Part shown: positions 50,350 through 59,365 of the stretch, one piece after another
Layout of the letters: the number at the start of each line of letters is the position of its first letter
Numbering within the stretch: position 1 is the stretch's first letter
Source: JAKJGV01 sp964617565
GTDB taxonomy: Bacteria > Verrucomicrobiota > Kiritimatiellia > CAIQIC01 > JAGNIJ01
Reading direction: 5' to 3'
Assembly: GCA_964617565.1 (NCBI GenBank)
Contig: CAZTYH010000005.1
Coordinates: forward strand, 3,293 to 67,292
DNA: 64,000 bases
The notes under the pieces: model-generated
Told to the model about the DNA's origin: nothing
Database searches by the model: none
What the model saw: the letters and a program-made list of their open reading frames with translations, nothing else
Translations under genes and position numbers: made by a program

Positions 50350-50389
50350 CGGTTGAGAAACTAATAATAAACATTGGAGGGAACCAGCC

Positions 50390-50890
50390 ATGATCAGCAA
50401 AAATATGACCGATGCGCTCAATGGACAAATCAACAAGGAGTTGTATTCGGCTTACCTGTACCTGGCCATGGCCGTGCATGCGTCTGATTCCGATCTGCCG
50501 GGTTTCAGCACCTGGTTCCGCATGCAGGCGAAAGAGGAAGTCGAGCACGGGATGAAGATATATGGCTATGTCCAGGAGCATGGCGGCCATGTCGAGTTGG
50601 ATGCCATCGAGAAACCTTCCGCGAAGTTCAAATCGCCGACCGATCTGTTCGAAAAAGCATTGGCGCATGAGCAGTTCGTCACGAAAAGCATTCACGCCCT
50701 CGTGGATTTGGCGATCAAGGAGCGCGACCACGCGACGAACAGTTTCCTCAAGTGGTTCGTGGATGAGCAGGTAGAAGAAGAAGCGCACGCTTCGGAAATA
50801 CTGGCCAAGCTGAAAATGATCGGCGATCAGCCGTCCGCCGCGCTGTTGATGATGGACACCCAACTCGGGAAGCGCCAGGGCGAAGATTGA
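50390..50890 (+). CDS. ftnA: Ferritin (non-haem, FtnA type)
   Basis: The product has 166 residues, with GGAGG upstream of ATG 50390. The four-helix bundle shows the ferroxidase ligands: Glu in 'INKELYSAYLYLAMAV', 'EEVEHGMKIYGYV' (the ExxH pair), Glu in 'AHEQFVTKSI' and 'DEQVEEEAHASEI'. There is no haem-ligand methionine of bacterioferritin. It oxidises Fe(II) and stores iron in a 24-subunit shell in the cytoplasm. Divergent from tpx, it probably shares iron/oxidative-stress control. A strong hairpin follows its stop. Confidence 0.95.
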   Translation: MISKNMTDALNGQINKELYSAYLYLAMAVHASDSDLPGFSTWFRMQAKEEVEHGMKIYGYVQEHGGHVELDAIEKPSAKFKSPTDLFEKALAHEQFVTKSIHALVDLAIKERDHATNSFLKWFVDEQVEEEAHASEILAKLKMIGDQPSAALLMMDTQLGKRQGED

Positions 50891-50923
50891 ATTTGCCGGA
50901 TTGGCGAAAGGCCCTTCTAACGG

Positions 50924-50951
50924 TCCCGTAAGCGTTAGGCCGCTTACGGGA
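50924..50951 (+). terminator. Hairpin after ferritin (possible terminator)
   Basis: An 11-bp stem, TCCCGTAAGCG (50924-50934) pairing with CGCTTACGGGA (50941-50951), encloses the 6-base loop TTAGGC. No T run follows, so it is not a textbook intrinsic terminator. It lies 34 bases after the ferritin stop and 16 bases before the next promoter. Confidence 0.5.
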
Positions 50952-50966
50952 TCGTCACGCATTATC

Positions 50967-50996
50967 TTGAATACAATCCGGAAGGAGTGCTATTCT
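50967..50996 (+). promoter_or_regulatory. Putative promoter of the secreted protein/lipoprotein pair
   Basis: TTGAAT (50967-50972) and TATTCT (50991-50996) are spaced by 18 bases. The start codon at 51036 leaves a leader of about 35 bases. Confidence 0.45.
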
Positions 50997-51035
50997 AAAA
51001 AGATTGGATTTGTATATGAAAGGGGCTGCTTCGCT

Positions 51036-51818
51036 ATGAAGAAGATGAGAGGCGTGTTCGGGCTCGCTGTTGCCATGTTGATTTGCCTTGCGAGTGTGCC
51101 TGCCGCGAGAGCCGGTCTGAAAGTGCTTGTCGTTCCCGCACGGTATTCCGTTCTCCAGGTAGCTTTCGATGTGGCGAATCGGCATGGCGCGGTGCTGGTA
51201 TCGTATCAGGGCGAAGTGTTTTCCGATTCGCCGATACTCCACTACTGGAATGGCGCAGAGTGGATTCGTTTATCCGTGGATGATTACGCACAAGCGCGCT
51301 TTCTGCAAACGATGCCAGAAACTTTCATTCTCGTGGGCGGTCCGGACATGCTTCCTCAGGTGCTGGCAAGCCGCGTTTCAAGTTGGTGCCAGGATGTACG
51401 CGTTATTCCATCGGTTACTACTCCGGAACTCATCAATGCCCTGGGTGGCGCCTTCTCTTTTTCTTCGCATGACTGGGAGTGGTATGCGCACCGATACAAT
51501 CTCAAGCTCGAAGACCGGAACGAAGACCGGCGTCGGGAGAGTTGGTACGACCGGACAAGCTATGAAGATAAATGGTCGGATCGCTGGGGATGGCTGAAGC
51601 GGAAGTACAATGAGCCCCAGCCGGTTGAGACGGCTGCGCCTGAGCAAGCCCCGCAACCGGCCCCGCGGCCCTACGTGGAAGAGACCGTGATCGAGGAGGT
51701 CATCGTCGAACGTTGGCCGGCGGCTCCCGCTGAGCCCCCGGAAGAATCTCCAGCTCCGATCGAAGTGGAAGAGACGGTTTTGGAAGAAGAAGTGATCGAG
51801 GCCTATCCCGTAAAATAG
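51036..51818 (+). CDS. Secreted protein with acidic Val/Glu/Pro-rich tail, unknown
   Basis: The product has 260 residues; ATG 51036 has AAAGGGG upstream. A signal peptide (residues 1-27, ending 'ASVPAARA') precedes a small alpha/beta domain: 'LKVLVVPARYSVLQVAFDVANRHGAVLVSYQ', 'LHYWNGAEWIRLSVDDYAQ', 'TFILVGGPDMLPQVLA'. This resembles a Rossmann-like cell-wall-associated domain of the type predicted in putative cell-wall-binding proteins. A tryptophan- and charge-rich region and an acidic tail with repeated 'EETVIEEVIVE'/'VEETVLEEEVIE' follow. The tail is similar in composition to the N-terminal stretch of the secretin at 14.6 kb. Its operon partner is a lipoprotein 10 bases downstream. Confidence 0.7.
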   Translation: MKKMRGVFGLAVAMLICLASVPAARAGLKVLVVPARYSVLQVAFDVANRHGAVLVSYQGEVFSDSPILHYWNGAEWIRLSVDDYAQARFLQTMPETFILVGGPDMLPQVLASRVSSWCQDVRVIPSVTTPELINALGGAFSFSSHDWEWYAHRYNLKLEDRNEDRRRESWYDRTSYEDKWSDRWGWLKRKYNEPQPVETAAPEQAPQPAPRPYVEETVIEEVIVERWPAAPAEPPEESPAPIEVEETVLEEEVIEAYPVK

Positions 51819-51828
51819 GGGACATGTT

Positions 51829-52179
51829 TTGAAGTTGCTTCAACTGCTGCTCGTGTTGATCCTGTCGGCGCCCATTTTGTTCGGTGGGGGTTGTGTAACC
51901 CGTGAGATCGTGGAAAAGAAACCCCGGGACGAGGTGACTTTAATGGTGGGCCGTGCAGGGGAGGATGTCACAATCCAGTGGAAGTCGCAGATCGGCCGAA
52001 CTTATACCGTGCTGTATAGTGAGCGTATGGGCGGTGGCAGCCAGTGGAAGCCTTTACCCGGAGCGACCAATATTGCCGGAACCGGCGATATGATCACGAT
52101 CCGGGATGAAGTGCCGAACACCATGCAACGCTATTACCGGCTTCATGTCGGGAGGCTGGCTGGAACCCCGGCGCGCTGA
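51829..52179 (+). CDS. Small lipoprotein, unknown function
   Basis: The product has 116 residues from TTG 51829, with GGGGA eight bases upstream. The signal 'LLQLLLVLILSAPILFGGGC' ends in a lipobox cysteine. The mature part is one beta-rich unit, 'DVTIQWKSQIGRTYTVLYSERM', then 'WKPLPGATNIAGTGDMITIRDEVPNTMQRYYRLHV'. This matches the C-terminal strand pattern ('W..L......GTG..I......R.YRL') found at the end of many PVC secreted proteins, including loosely the end of the giant protein at 4.0 kb. It is probably co-expressed with the preceding secreted protein. Confidence 0.7.
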   Translation: MKLLQLLLVLILSAPILFGGGCVTREIVEKKPRDEVTLMVGRAGEDVTIQWKSQIGRTYTVLYSERMGGGSQWKPLPGATNIAGTGDMITIRDEVPNTMQRYYRLHVGRLAGTPAR

Positions 52180-52180
52180 A

Positions 52181-53152
52181 TCAATCCATTTTGTCTTCGG
52201 CGTAAAAGAAGACATGGATGGGGCGATGATCCGAAGCATTGGCCGTCAGCGGATGTCTTACCACGCGTGATTTGCCTGCGATGTAATCCGCCTTCATTCC
52301 GGAGCTGGCGAGCGCAAAATCAATCCGTGCATACTCATCGAACGCATCGCTGAAGTGCGTCCATGCATCGCCTTCCCGATCGACCGGTCGCAGATCGTGC
52401 AGATGCTCGTTCCGTGTGCCGGTGATTTCCCGGAGCGCGGCGGACCGCGGATTGTCATTTAAATCTCCGACCACCAGCAGGTTGATGGAGGGGTTTTCTT
52501 TCAGCGACCTGCGTACGTGCTTGTTCAAGAGGCGGGCTTCGTTGCGTCGCATCTCGGTTTGACCCAGGGCGTGAAAGACCTTGGATTTAAGATGAGCCAC
52601 GATCACGCGGCAGGTATAGGCGGATGTCACCTGCAGGTCGCTTTCAAGGAATCCCCTGAGTACCGGAAGTTCGGCCGCCCCCATGCTGTACCGGTCGTCA
52701 AGGTGATGTTCTGCGCGTGTGATCGGGAAACGGCTCAGGAGGGCAAGATTGATTTCGGATTGGCCACGGCGCAGGTACTCGGCATGAGGATAATCCAATC
52801 CCGCCTGCTGAAGCGAATACCGGAATTCTTCGAAGACCGCCGGATTGCCGATCTCCTGAACCGCCAGTACGTCCGGCTTTTCCGTCGCGATGATCGCGAT
52901 GACGGCTTTCCGTTCTTCCTCCGGCTTCAGATCGTTGCGTTGCCCGTCGCCATCCCGGTCGTCGAGATTGTAGCGACCCAGGTTGTAAGTCATCACGCTG
53001 AATTCCCCGGAAGGAACCTCCGTGGGCGCAGCCGTGCGGTTTCCGCATCCTGAACAGAACACCAGCAAGAACGTAGTGGACAGGATTGCGGCTGTTGCAC
53101 ACGCGATTCGGGCCAGGCGCCGCGGAAAAAAGGATGCAACGAATTCTTTCAT
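52181..53152 (-). CDS. Endonuclease/exonuclease/phosphatase-fold lipoprotein
   Basis: The product has 323 residues. A signal with lipobox ('STTFLLVFCSGC') anchors it to the membrane. The EEP fold motifs are in order: 'SVMTYNLGRYN', 'DVLAVQEIGN' (metal Glu), 'RVIVAHLKSK' (His), 'NLLVVGDLNDNP' (Asp and Asn) and 'ASDHRPIHVFF' (catalytic Asp-His). The insertion 'DRDGDGQRNDLKPEEE' after the first motif looks like a calcium loop. Such enzymes cleave phosphodiesters in nucleic acids, phospholipids or inositol phosphates; an extracellular nuclease or phosphodiesterase is likely. It is convergent with the lipoprotein gene, with 1 base between stops. Confidence 0.85.
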   Translation of the reverse strand: MKEFVASFFPRRLARIACATAAILSTTFLLVFCSGCGNRTAAPTEVPSGEFSVMTYNLGRYNLDDRDGDGQRNDLKPEEERKAVIAIIATEKPDVLAVQEIGNPAVFEEFRYSLQQAGLDYPHAEYLRRGQSEINLALLSRFPITRAEHHLDDRYSMGAAELPVLRGFLESDLQVTSAYTCRVIVAHLKSKVFHALGQTEMRRNEARLLNKHVRRSLKENPSINLLVVGDLNDNPRSAALREITGTRNEHLHDLRPVDREGDAWTHFSDAFDEYARIDFALASSGMKADYIAGKSRVVRHPLTANASDHRPIHVFFYAEDKMD

Positions 53153-53199
53153 GCCTTGGTTGCCGGGGCAGGCCGGCGCTTGCCTGCCGGGCTGCGTTT

Positions 53200-54576
53200 C
53201 TATTTCAAGTAGGCCTTTTCGATTTTCGCGGCCACATCCTTGTAACGGATATCCACGGAATAGATTTCCTTGAAATGCTGCGCCGCCTTCTGCGGGTTCC
53301 CCATGAGCTCGTAGAGTGTCCCCATTTCGTAGTAAATGTCTTTTTTCGTGTCGTCCATGATATGCAGCTCGGATGCCGCCTTTTCAAGTTGCTCAAGAGC
53401 AATGTCATATTGTTGCTTTTGCTTGAAGCAAAGCGACAGGAAATAAAGTGCACGAATACGGCGTTGGGGATTGCGCTGGGCGAGCTGGAATTCCTCGATC
53501 GCCTCGTTTAATCGGCCCCGCTCGTAAAGCAGCATTCCATATTCGTAACGGAATTGGAGGTCGTTGGGATACCGCTTCACCTGTTCCGCGGCGTTAGACA
53601 CCATGAATTCGTCTTTCGCCTGGCGCCTTGCCTCGGCACCCGCTGCATCGCCCGCTGCTTCCATTTCCGCGATTTCGTGGTCAAACTTGCGTACATGGAT
53701 TGCGCTGATGGATCGTTCGATCTGGGGATCGCCGCGCGCCATGGATTCCTTCGCCTGCGTGAGCAGCTCCAGCGCCTCGTCGAACCGCATCGCGCGAGTC
53801 AGCAGGTCCGCCAATGCGCGAATGTAATTTATGTTGTCCGGCTCGCGCTCAAGCTTGGCGCGCGTCTCGATGATCAGCGCGTCCATGTCCTTTTCACTCT
53901 TCACGGCTTTTGACTGCTGTTCAAGGAGCGTGGCTTCCTTGGTATCTTTCATCACGTCACGGTAGGATGACGCTTCGCTCCAGCCGCCTTTCTGCATCGT
54001 ATCCAGCGCGGCCGCATCTTTCAGGGACTTGATGGCCTTCGGATCAGTGGGGCGAAGTCGGGACACCTCTTCAAAACAGAGGCGCGCATCGTGCATGCGA
54101 TTGACGAGTTGGTATAGGCGTCCAAGTTCGTTCAGAAGCTTGACGTCATTGGGGTAGTGATCTTTTGCGATCTCCATCGTCTGGATGGCGACCTCGGGCA
54201 TTTCGGCGGCCTCGGCTGCCTTCGAGAGGAGATTGATGAAGTTCATGTTCAGCGGGTCCGATCGCAGCAGCTTCTCCGCCATCTTCAGGGCCTGCAACGG
54301 CTTCTTGCTCGCCTGTGCCGTGGCCATGCTCAATGTCAACGCCCCGGTGATGCTGGATATCATGTGAGAGACGGACCCTCCGCCTTTCTCCTTGAACTTC
54401 TTTACAGCGGCAGCACGAAGAAATTTCCGCGCCTGGAGAAGACGGGGTTCGATTTCAAGCGCCGCCATGAACATGTCCATGGCATAATCGGTGTTGCCAC
54501 GCTCAAACGCGGCGAAACCCTTGTCGAACAACTCGCGCGCTTTGCGTGGGGCTGCTTCCAGTGAGACTTCCGCCAT
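53200..54576 (-). CDS. Tetratricopeptide-repeat protein, unknown partner
   Basis: The product has 458 residues; start at ATG 54576 ('MAEVSLEAAP') rather than 54597. There is no signal peptide. TPR-like helical pairs cover most of the length: 'ARELFDKGFAAFERGNTDYAMDMFMAALEIEP' (residues about 12-45), 'LNELGRLYQLVNRMHDARLCFEEVSRLRP' (about 150), 'FRYEYGMLLYERGRLNEAIEEFQLAQ' (about 345) and 'IYYEMGTLYELMGNPQKAAQHFKEIY' (about 425). One moderately hydrophobic stretch ('SHMISSITGALTLSMATAQ') near residue 75 may be a helix at the membrane. It presumably scaffolds protein complexes. No conserved neighbour reveals the partner. Confidence 0.82.
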   Translation of the reverse strand: MAEVSLEAAPRKARELFDKGFAAFERGNTDYAMDMFMAALEIEPRLLQARKFLRAAAVKKFKEKGGGSVSHMISSITGALTLSMATAQASKKPLQALKMAEKLLRSDPLNMNFINLLSKAAEAAEMPEVAIQTMEIAKDHYPNDVKLLNELGRLYQLVNRMHDARLCFEEVSRLRPTDPKAIKSLKDAAALDTMQKGGWSEASSYRDVMKDTKEATLLEQQSKAVKSEKDMDALIIETRAKLEREPDNINYIRALADLLTRAMRFDEALELLTQAKESMARGDPQIERSISAIHVRKFDHEIAEMEAAGDAAGAEARRQAKDEFMVSNAAEQVKRYPNDLQFRYEYGMLLYERGRLNEAIEEFQLAQRNPQRRIRALYFLSLCFKQKQQYDIALEQLEKAASELHIMDDTKKDIYYEMGTLYELMGNPQKAAQHFKEIYSVDIRYKDVAAKIEKAYLK

Positions 54577-54878
54577 GATTCCTGCTCCCTCTTGCAATGC
54601 TGCAATGCAATAAGAATTGGCAACCAGAGTACACGCAGTGAGCGGAAAGGGTCAAGAATTCTTGGGGTTCCAATACACAGCGGGAGCGTTTCAGCGATGT
54701 GTTTTACGGGGGTGATGAACACGTGTCCGGGCAAGCCGGGCGAGCACTGCCGGTAGCGCCATGCATTATAAAGCCCATCTGTTGAGCAGCTGCGTGTCGG
54801 GCATCTCTTCCACGATCGCGCCGGCTTGCGTGTGAGTGGGGTGGGTGATAATCTGGATCAATCAAACGAGGGACGCGC

Positions 54879-55322
54879 ATGAAGACGATACTTGCAGGCG
54901 TGGATTTTTCCGATGTTACGGATGCGGTGTTGGGGATGGTTTCGGATTTGGCCCGCGCGACGGGGGCGCGGGTATACCTGCTGCATGTTGCGGCGCCTGA
55001 TCCTGATTTTGTTGGCTACGAGGTGGGACCCCAGACGGTTCGGGACAGCCGGGCGAAGGAGGTGCGCGGGGAGCATCAGCAACTCGAACGCATGAAAAAG
55101 CGGCTGTGCGAAAGCGGAGTTTCTGCGGAATCGCTGCTTTTACAGGGGCCGGCGGTAGAAAAAATGCTCCAGGAAGCCGACCGGGTGGGGGCGGATGTAT
55201 TAATAATAGGTTCTCACGGACATGGGGCGATTCGGCGGTTGTTGGTGGGGAGCGTTGCCGAGGGGGTTTTGCACAGGACCTCGCGGCCGGTCCTTATCGT
55301 GCCGGCGGCCCCTAAAAAATAA
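54879..55322 (+). CDS. Universal stress protein, UspA family
   Basis: The product has 147 residues. It has the Rossmann-like UspA fold: 'ILAGVDFSDVTDAVLGMVSDLARATGARVYLLHV' at the start and the ATP-binding motif 'IIGSHGHGAIRRLLVGSVAEGVLHRTSRPVLIVP' (G2xG9xGS type) near the end. UspA proteins bind ATP and modulate stress survival; the target is unknown. The gene stands alone, with 302 bases upstream that hold no clear feature. Its stop is followed by an A-rich run but no hairpin. Confidence 0.9.
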   Translation: MKTILAGVDFSDVTDAVLGMVSDLARATGARVYLLHVAAPDPDFVGYEVGPQTVRDSRAKEVRGEHQQLERMKKRLCESGVSAESLLLQGPAVEKMLQEADRVGADVLIIGSHGHGAIRRLLVGSVAEGVLHRTSRPVLIVPAAPKK

Positions 55323-55341
55323 AAAAAACCTCCAAATCCCT

Positions 55342-55369
55342 GTTGACACAAAAACCATTTCATATACAG
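55342..55369 (+). promoter_or_regulatory. Putative strong promoter of the tRNA-Thr/tuf transcription unit
   Basis: A perfect TTGACA (55342-55347) and TACAGT (55364-55369) are 16 bases apart. No gene lies between here and tRNA-Thr at 55705, implying a leader of about 330 bases before the tRNA, or a closer promoter I did not recognise. Confidence 0.5.
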
Positions 55370-55564
55370 TAACGCCCGACATAGGAAGACCGAAGCAGTC
55401 GAAAACGGGCTTCCGAACAAAGTGTTGAGTCAACAACGGCACTTCTAGTTGTCTCGGATTCGTGGTCAACGAAGAGGGATGAGGGAGTGTTGTTGTGGTG
55501 TGTTTTTTTGTGTTCAGTGGGACACGAGTTTGCTCTTCTGTATGGGCCCCGTTGGGGGTGATGT

Positions 55565-55597
55565 CGGAAGTACGGAAATATGATGAGCGTACTTCCG
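55565..55597. other. 10-bp inverted repeat in the leader of the tRNA-Thr/tuf unit
   Basis: CGGAAGTACG (55565-55574) pairs exactly with CGTACTTCCG (55588-55597) around a 13-base loop, about 110 bases upstream of the tRNA gene. It may be an RNA hairpin or an operator. The whole stretch 55323-55704 contains no convincing protein gene. Confidence 0.45.
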
Positions 55598-55704
55598 TCG
55601 AGCAAGCGGGGCAACCCGAAGCGGATCGCACGACCGCGCCGTACGATAATAGGCGGTTGCGATGCGGTGCGTATAGAGTGGATTGATGATTTTACGGAGG
55701 GTGT

Positions 55705-55780
55705 GCCCACGTAGCTCAGTTGGTAGAGCACGTCCTTGGTAAGGACGAGGTCAGCGGTTCAATCCCGCTCGTGGGCTCCA
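55705..55780 (+). tRNA. trnT: tRNA-Thr (anticodon GGT)
   Basis: The 76-base cloverleaf includes an encoded CCA end. The acceptor stem pairs GCCCACG with CGTGGGC. The D arm contains GCTCAGTTGGTAGAGC, the anticodon stem CGTCC/GGACG encloses TTGGTAA with anticodon GGT, and the T arm is GCGGTTCAATCCCGC. It precedes tuf by 79 bases, a frequent bacterial arrangement. Confidence 0.95.
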
Positions 55781-55859
55781 CGTGAAAGAGTGTGAAGTAT
55801 CTGATAGATACAAGGGAAGAAAGAGAAGACAAGCAACCTAGGCTAAGAGGAGAGACCCC

Positions 55860-57068
<1,209 letters not shown>

Positions 57069-57090
57069 GGTTAAACCCTTTGTCCGGGCG

Positions 57091-57120
57091 GTGCGGCCGT
57101 CCATGGCTGGGCGGCCGTGC
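57091..57120 (+). other. GC-rich hairpin between tuf and rpmG
   Basis: GTGCGGCCGTCC (57091-57102) can pair with GGGCGGCCGTGC (57109-57120) around the loop ATGGCT, using three G-U pairs. There is no T tract. It may be a processing site or attenuator within the operon. Confidence 0.4.
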
Positions 57121-57159
57121 GCCACGGGCAGTGCGGTGAGGATCGTGAGGTTTTGAGTC

Positions 57160-57312
57160 ATGCCGAGAGAAATTATCAGCTTGGCGTGTACCGAGTGTAA
57201 GCGACGCAACTATACGACGACGCGGAATAAGCGGACGAGTACTGAGCGCGTGGAACTCAAGAAATTCTGTCGGTTCGACAGGAAACACACGGTGCATCGA
57301 GAGGTGAAGTAG
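57160..57312 (+). CDS. rpmG: 50S ribosomal protein L33 (bL33)
   Basis: The product has 50 residues from ATG 57160, with GTGAGG upstream. The L33 signature 'CTECKRRNYTTTRNKRTSTERVELKKFC' is clear, followed by 'RKHTVHREVK'. Cysteines stand at positions 10, 13 and 37, but the fourth position of the zinc ribbon (40) is aspartate, so the protein is intermediate between zinc-binding and zinc-free L33 forms. It lies between tuf and tRNA-Trp, as is common upstream of secE. Confidence 0.95.
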   Translation: MPREIISLACTECKRRNYTTTRNKRTSTERVELKKFCRFDRKHTVHREVK

Positions 57313-57327
57313 GGCGATCGGTCCGAC

Positions 57328-57403
57328 AGGCCAGTAGCTCAATTGGCAGAGCACCGGTCTCCAAAACCGGTTGTTGGGGGTTCAAGTCCCTCCTGGCCTG
57401 CCA
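57328..57403 (+). tRNA. trnW: tRNA-Trp (anticodon CCA)
   Basis: The 76 bases include an encoded CCA end. The acceptor stem pairs AGGCCAG with CTGGCCT. The D arm contains GCTCAATTGGCAGAGC, the anticodon stem CCGGT/ACCGG encloses CTCCAAA with anticodon CCA, and the T arm is GGGGGTTCAAGTCCCTC. It sits in the usual place between rpmG and secE. Confidence 0.95.
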
Positions 57404-57442
57404 TCCCATGCTGGCACAGAACGAAACGGTGGTATTGCGGAA

Positions 57443-57646
57443 ATGAACAAGCTTCAAGATGCGATTACGCGGCTAAAGACGTTCATAGACGAGGTCCGCA
57501 CCGAATTGAAGAAGTGTTCCTGGCCGACGAAGGACGAATTGGTGGAATCAACGGTAATGGTCATTGTTTCCGTTGCGATTGTGGGAGTTTTTGTGGGCGC
57601 AAGCGACATCATATTAATGGGGTTGCTTCGTCTTTTGATCCGATAG
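57443..57646 (+). CDS. secE: Preprotein translocase subunit SecE
   Basis: The product has 67 residues from ATG 57443; a longer in-frame start at 57371 lies within tRNA-Trp and was rejected. A cytoplasmic amphipathic helix with 'FIDEVRTELKKCSWPTKDEL', the conserved 'E.KKV.WP' motif, is followed by one membrane helix ('TVMVIVSVAIVGVFVGASDIILMGLL'). SecE clamps SecY in the inner-membrane protein-export channel. Its position between tRNA-Trp and nusG is standard. Confidence 0.95.
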   Translation: MNKLQDAITRLKTFIDEVRTELKKCSWPTKDELVESTVMVIVSVAIVGVFVGASDIILMGLLRLLIR

Positions 57647-57673
57647 CCGAACACACGGGGCAGGTGGTGGCTC

Positions 57674-58222
57674 ATGGATAAGCAGTGGTTTGTTTTACAT
57701 ACGCTCTCCGGACAGGAAGGCAAGGTCAAGGAGAGTATAGAACGGCGCATCAAGCAGGAGGAGATGCAGGACTACATTGATGAAGTCCTCATCCCGACGG
57801 AGAAGGTCTCTGAGGTAAAGCAGGGGAGGAAGACCACCACGACGCGCAAGTTTTATCCAGGCTATGTGCTGGTGCACATGTCGCTCTATGATGAGGGCAA
57901 GAACCTGGTGGACAAGACGTGGTACTTCACGCAGCAGACGCCGGGGATCATCGGGTTTATCGGTGGTGATCGGCCGGTGCCGCTGCGTCCGGAGGAAGTG
58001 GAAAACATTCTGCGGCAGATAGAAGAGAAAAAAGAAAAGGTGAAGCCGAAGGTGATCTTCGAACCGGGCGAAACGGTGAAGATAACTGATGGACCGTTCT
58101 TGAATTTCAGTGGTGTGATAGAAGAAGTGGACCCCGATCGCGGCAAGTTGAAGGTGTCTGTATCCATCTTCGGACGATCCGCGCCGGTGGAACTCGAGTA
58201 TTGGCAGGTGGAACGGGCGTAA
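57674..58222 (+). CDS. nusG: Transcription elongation/antitermination factor NusG
   Basis: The product has 182 residues. The N-terminal NGN domain starts 'QWFVLHTLSGQEGKVKESI' and includes 'FYPGYVLVHM' and 'TPGIIGFIGG'. The C-terminal KOW domain has 'FEPGETVKITDGPFLNFSGVIEEVDPDRGKLKVSVSIFGR'. It binds RNA polymerase and, through the KOW domain, Rho or ribosomal protein S10. The gene begins 27 bases after secE and leads directly into rplK, the conserved bacterial order. Confidence 0.96.
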   Translation: MDKQWFVLHTLSGQEGKVKESIERRIKQEEMQDYIDEVLIPTEKVSEVKQGRKTTTTRKFYPGYVLVHMSLYDEGKNLVDKTWYFTQQTPGIIGFIGGDRPVPLRPEEVENILRQIEEKKEKVKPKVIFEPGETVKITDGPFLNFSGVIEEVDPDRGKLKVSVSIFGRSAPVELEYWQVERA

Positions 58223-58244
58223 GCCCTTTGAACAGGCGTCAACC

Positions 58245-58667
58245 ATGGCAAAGAAAGTAACAGGCATTATCAAGTTGCAGATCCCGGCGGGTCAGGCCAA
58301 TCCTGCGCCGCCCGTGGGTCCTGCGCTGGGTCAACAGGGCGTGAACATCATGGAGTTCTGCAAAGCCTTCAACGCGGCCACGCAGAGCCAGGCAGGGCTG
58401 GTTATTCCGGTTGTAATTACGGTGTACCAGGACAAATCGTTCACGTTTATTACGAAGAGCCCTCCGGCGGCCACGCTGTTGAAGAAGGCGGCGGGCATTG
58501 CGAAGGGGTCGCCCACGCCGAATCGCGAGAAGGTGGGCAAGGTTACGAAGCAGCAGGTCATGGATATTGCGAAGACCAAGACCAAGGACCTGAACGCGAA
58601 GGAGTTGGACCGCGCAGTTCGCATTGTTGAAGGAACAGCCCGCAGCATGGGTATAGAGGTGGAATGA
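58245..58667 (+). CDS. rplK: 50S ribosomal protein L11
   Basis: The product has 140 residues. The N-terminal domain, 'GIIKLQIPAGQANPAPPVGPALGQQGVNIMEFCKAFN', contains the proline-rich region bound by thiostrepton-class antibiotics and release factors. The C-terminal rRNA-binding domain has 'GKVTKQQVMDIAKTKTKDLNA' and 'EGTARSMGIEVE'. It is part of the GTPase-associated centre of the large subunit. rplA begins 2 bases after the stop. Confidence 0.97.
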   Translation: MAKKVTGIIKLQIPAGQANPAPPVGPALGQQGVNIMEFCKAFNAATQSQAGLVIPVVITVYQDKSFTFITKSPPAATLLKKAAGIAKGSPTPNREKVGKVTKQQVMDIAKTKTKDLNAKELDRAVRIVEGTARSMGIEVE

Positions 58668-58669
58668 TC

Positions 58670-59365
58670 ATGGCCATCCGCGGAAAGAAATATCGCAAGG
58701 TTAAGGAGAAGCTTGATCCGTCGGCAGTGTTCGACCTGGCCACGGCCATCGAGTTTCTGAAAAACAACAAGACGACTTCATTTGATGAAACGGCGGAAAT
58801 CGCTTTTCGTCTGGGGGTGGACCCGACAAAGTCCGACCAGGCGGTGCGTGGCACCGTTTCGCTTCCGCATGGGACCGGCAAGGCGGTTCGCGTGATTGTG
58901 TTTGCGGAGGGTCCGGCGGCGGACGCAGCGCGCGAAGCTGGTGCGGAGGAAGTCGGCTTCCAGGATTTGCTGGAAAAAGTCAAGGGTGGATGGACGGACT
59001 TCGACGTTGCGGTTTCGACAACGGAAGCCATGAAGGAAGTTCGCAAGCTCGGTAAGGTGTTGGGCCCTCGCGGCCTTATGCCGAACCCGAAAACCGGCAC
59101 GGTTTCGGATGACACAGCGTCCGCTGTCAAGTTGTGCAAGGCGGGGCGCGTGGAGTTCCGCATGGATAGGCACGGTAATGTAATGGCTCCGTTCGGCAAG
59201 CTGTCTTTCTCCAGGGAATCCCTGGTGGAAAATTGCCGCGCGGTGATCTCGGCGTTGAATGCTGTGCGTCCGGCGGCTGCCAAGGGAGTGTTCATTAAGA
59301 GAGTCACGGTTTCTTCGACCATGGGTCCGGGGCTGCATATTGATCCCCGGGAAGTGGCAGCCTGA
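58670..59365 (+). CDS. rplA: 50S ribosomal protein L1
   Basis: The product has 231 residues from ATG 58670, which matches the usual family N-terminus ('MAIRGKKYRK'). The ATG at 58664 overlaps rplK and is less well spaced from GAGGTGG. The signature 'LGKVLGPRGLMPNPKTGTV' is present. L1 forms the mobile stalk near the exit tRNA site and in many bacteria represses its own operon by binding the mRNA leader. It follows rplK directly and precedes rplJ by 20 bases. Confidence 0.97.
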   Translation: MAIRGKKYRKVKEKLDPSAVFDLATAIEFLKNNKTTSFDETAEIAFRLGVDPTKSDQAVRGTVSLPHGTGKAVRVIVFAEGPAADAAREAGAEEVGFQDLLEKVKGGWTDFDVAVSTTEAMKEVRKLGKVLGPRGLMPNPKTGTVSDDTASAVKLCKAGRVEFRMDRHGNVMAPFGKLSFSRESLVENCRAVISALNAVRPAAAKGVFIKRVTVSSTMGPGLHIDPREVAA

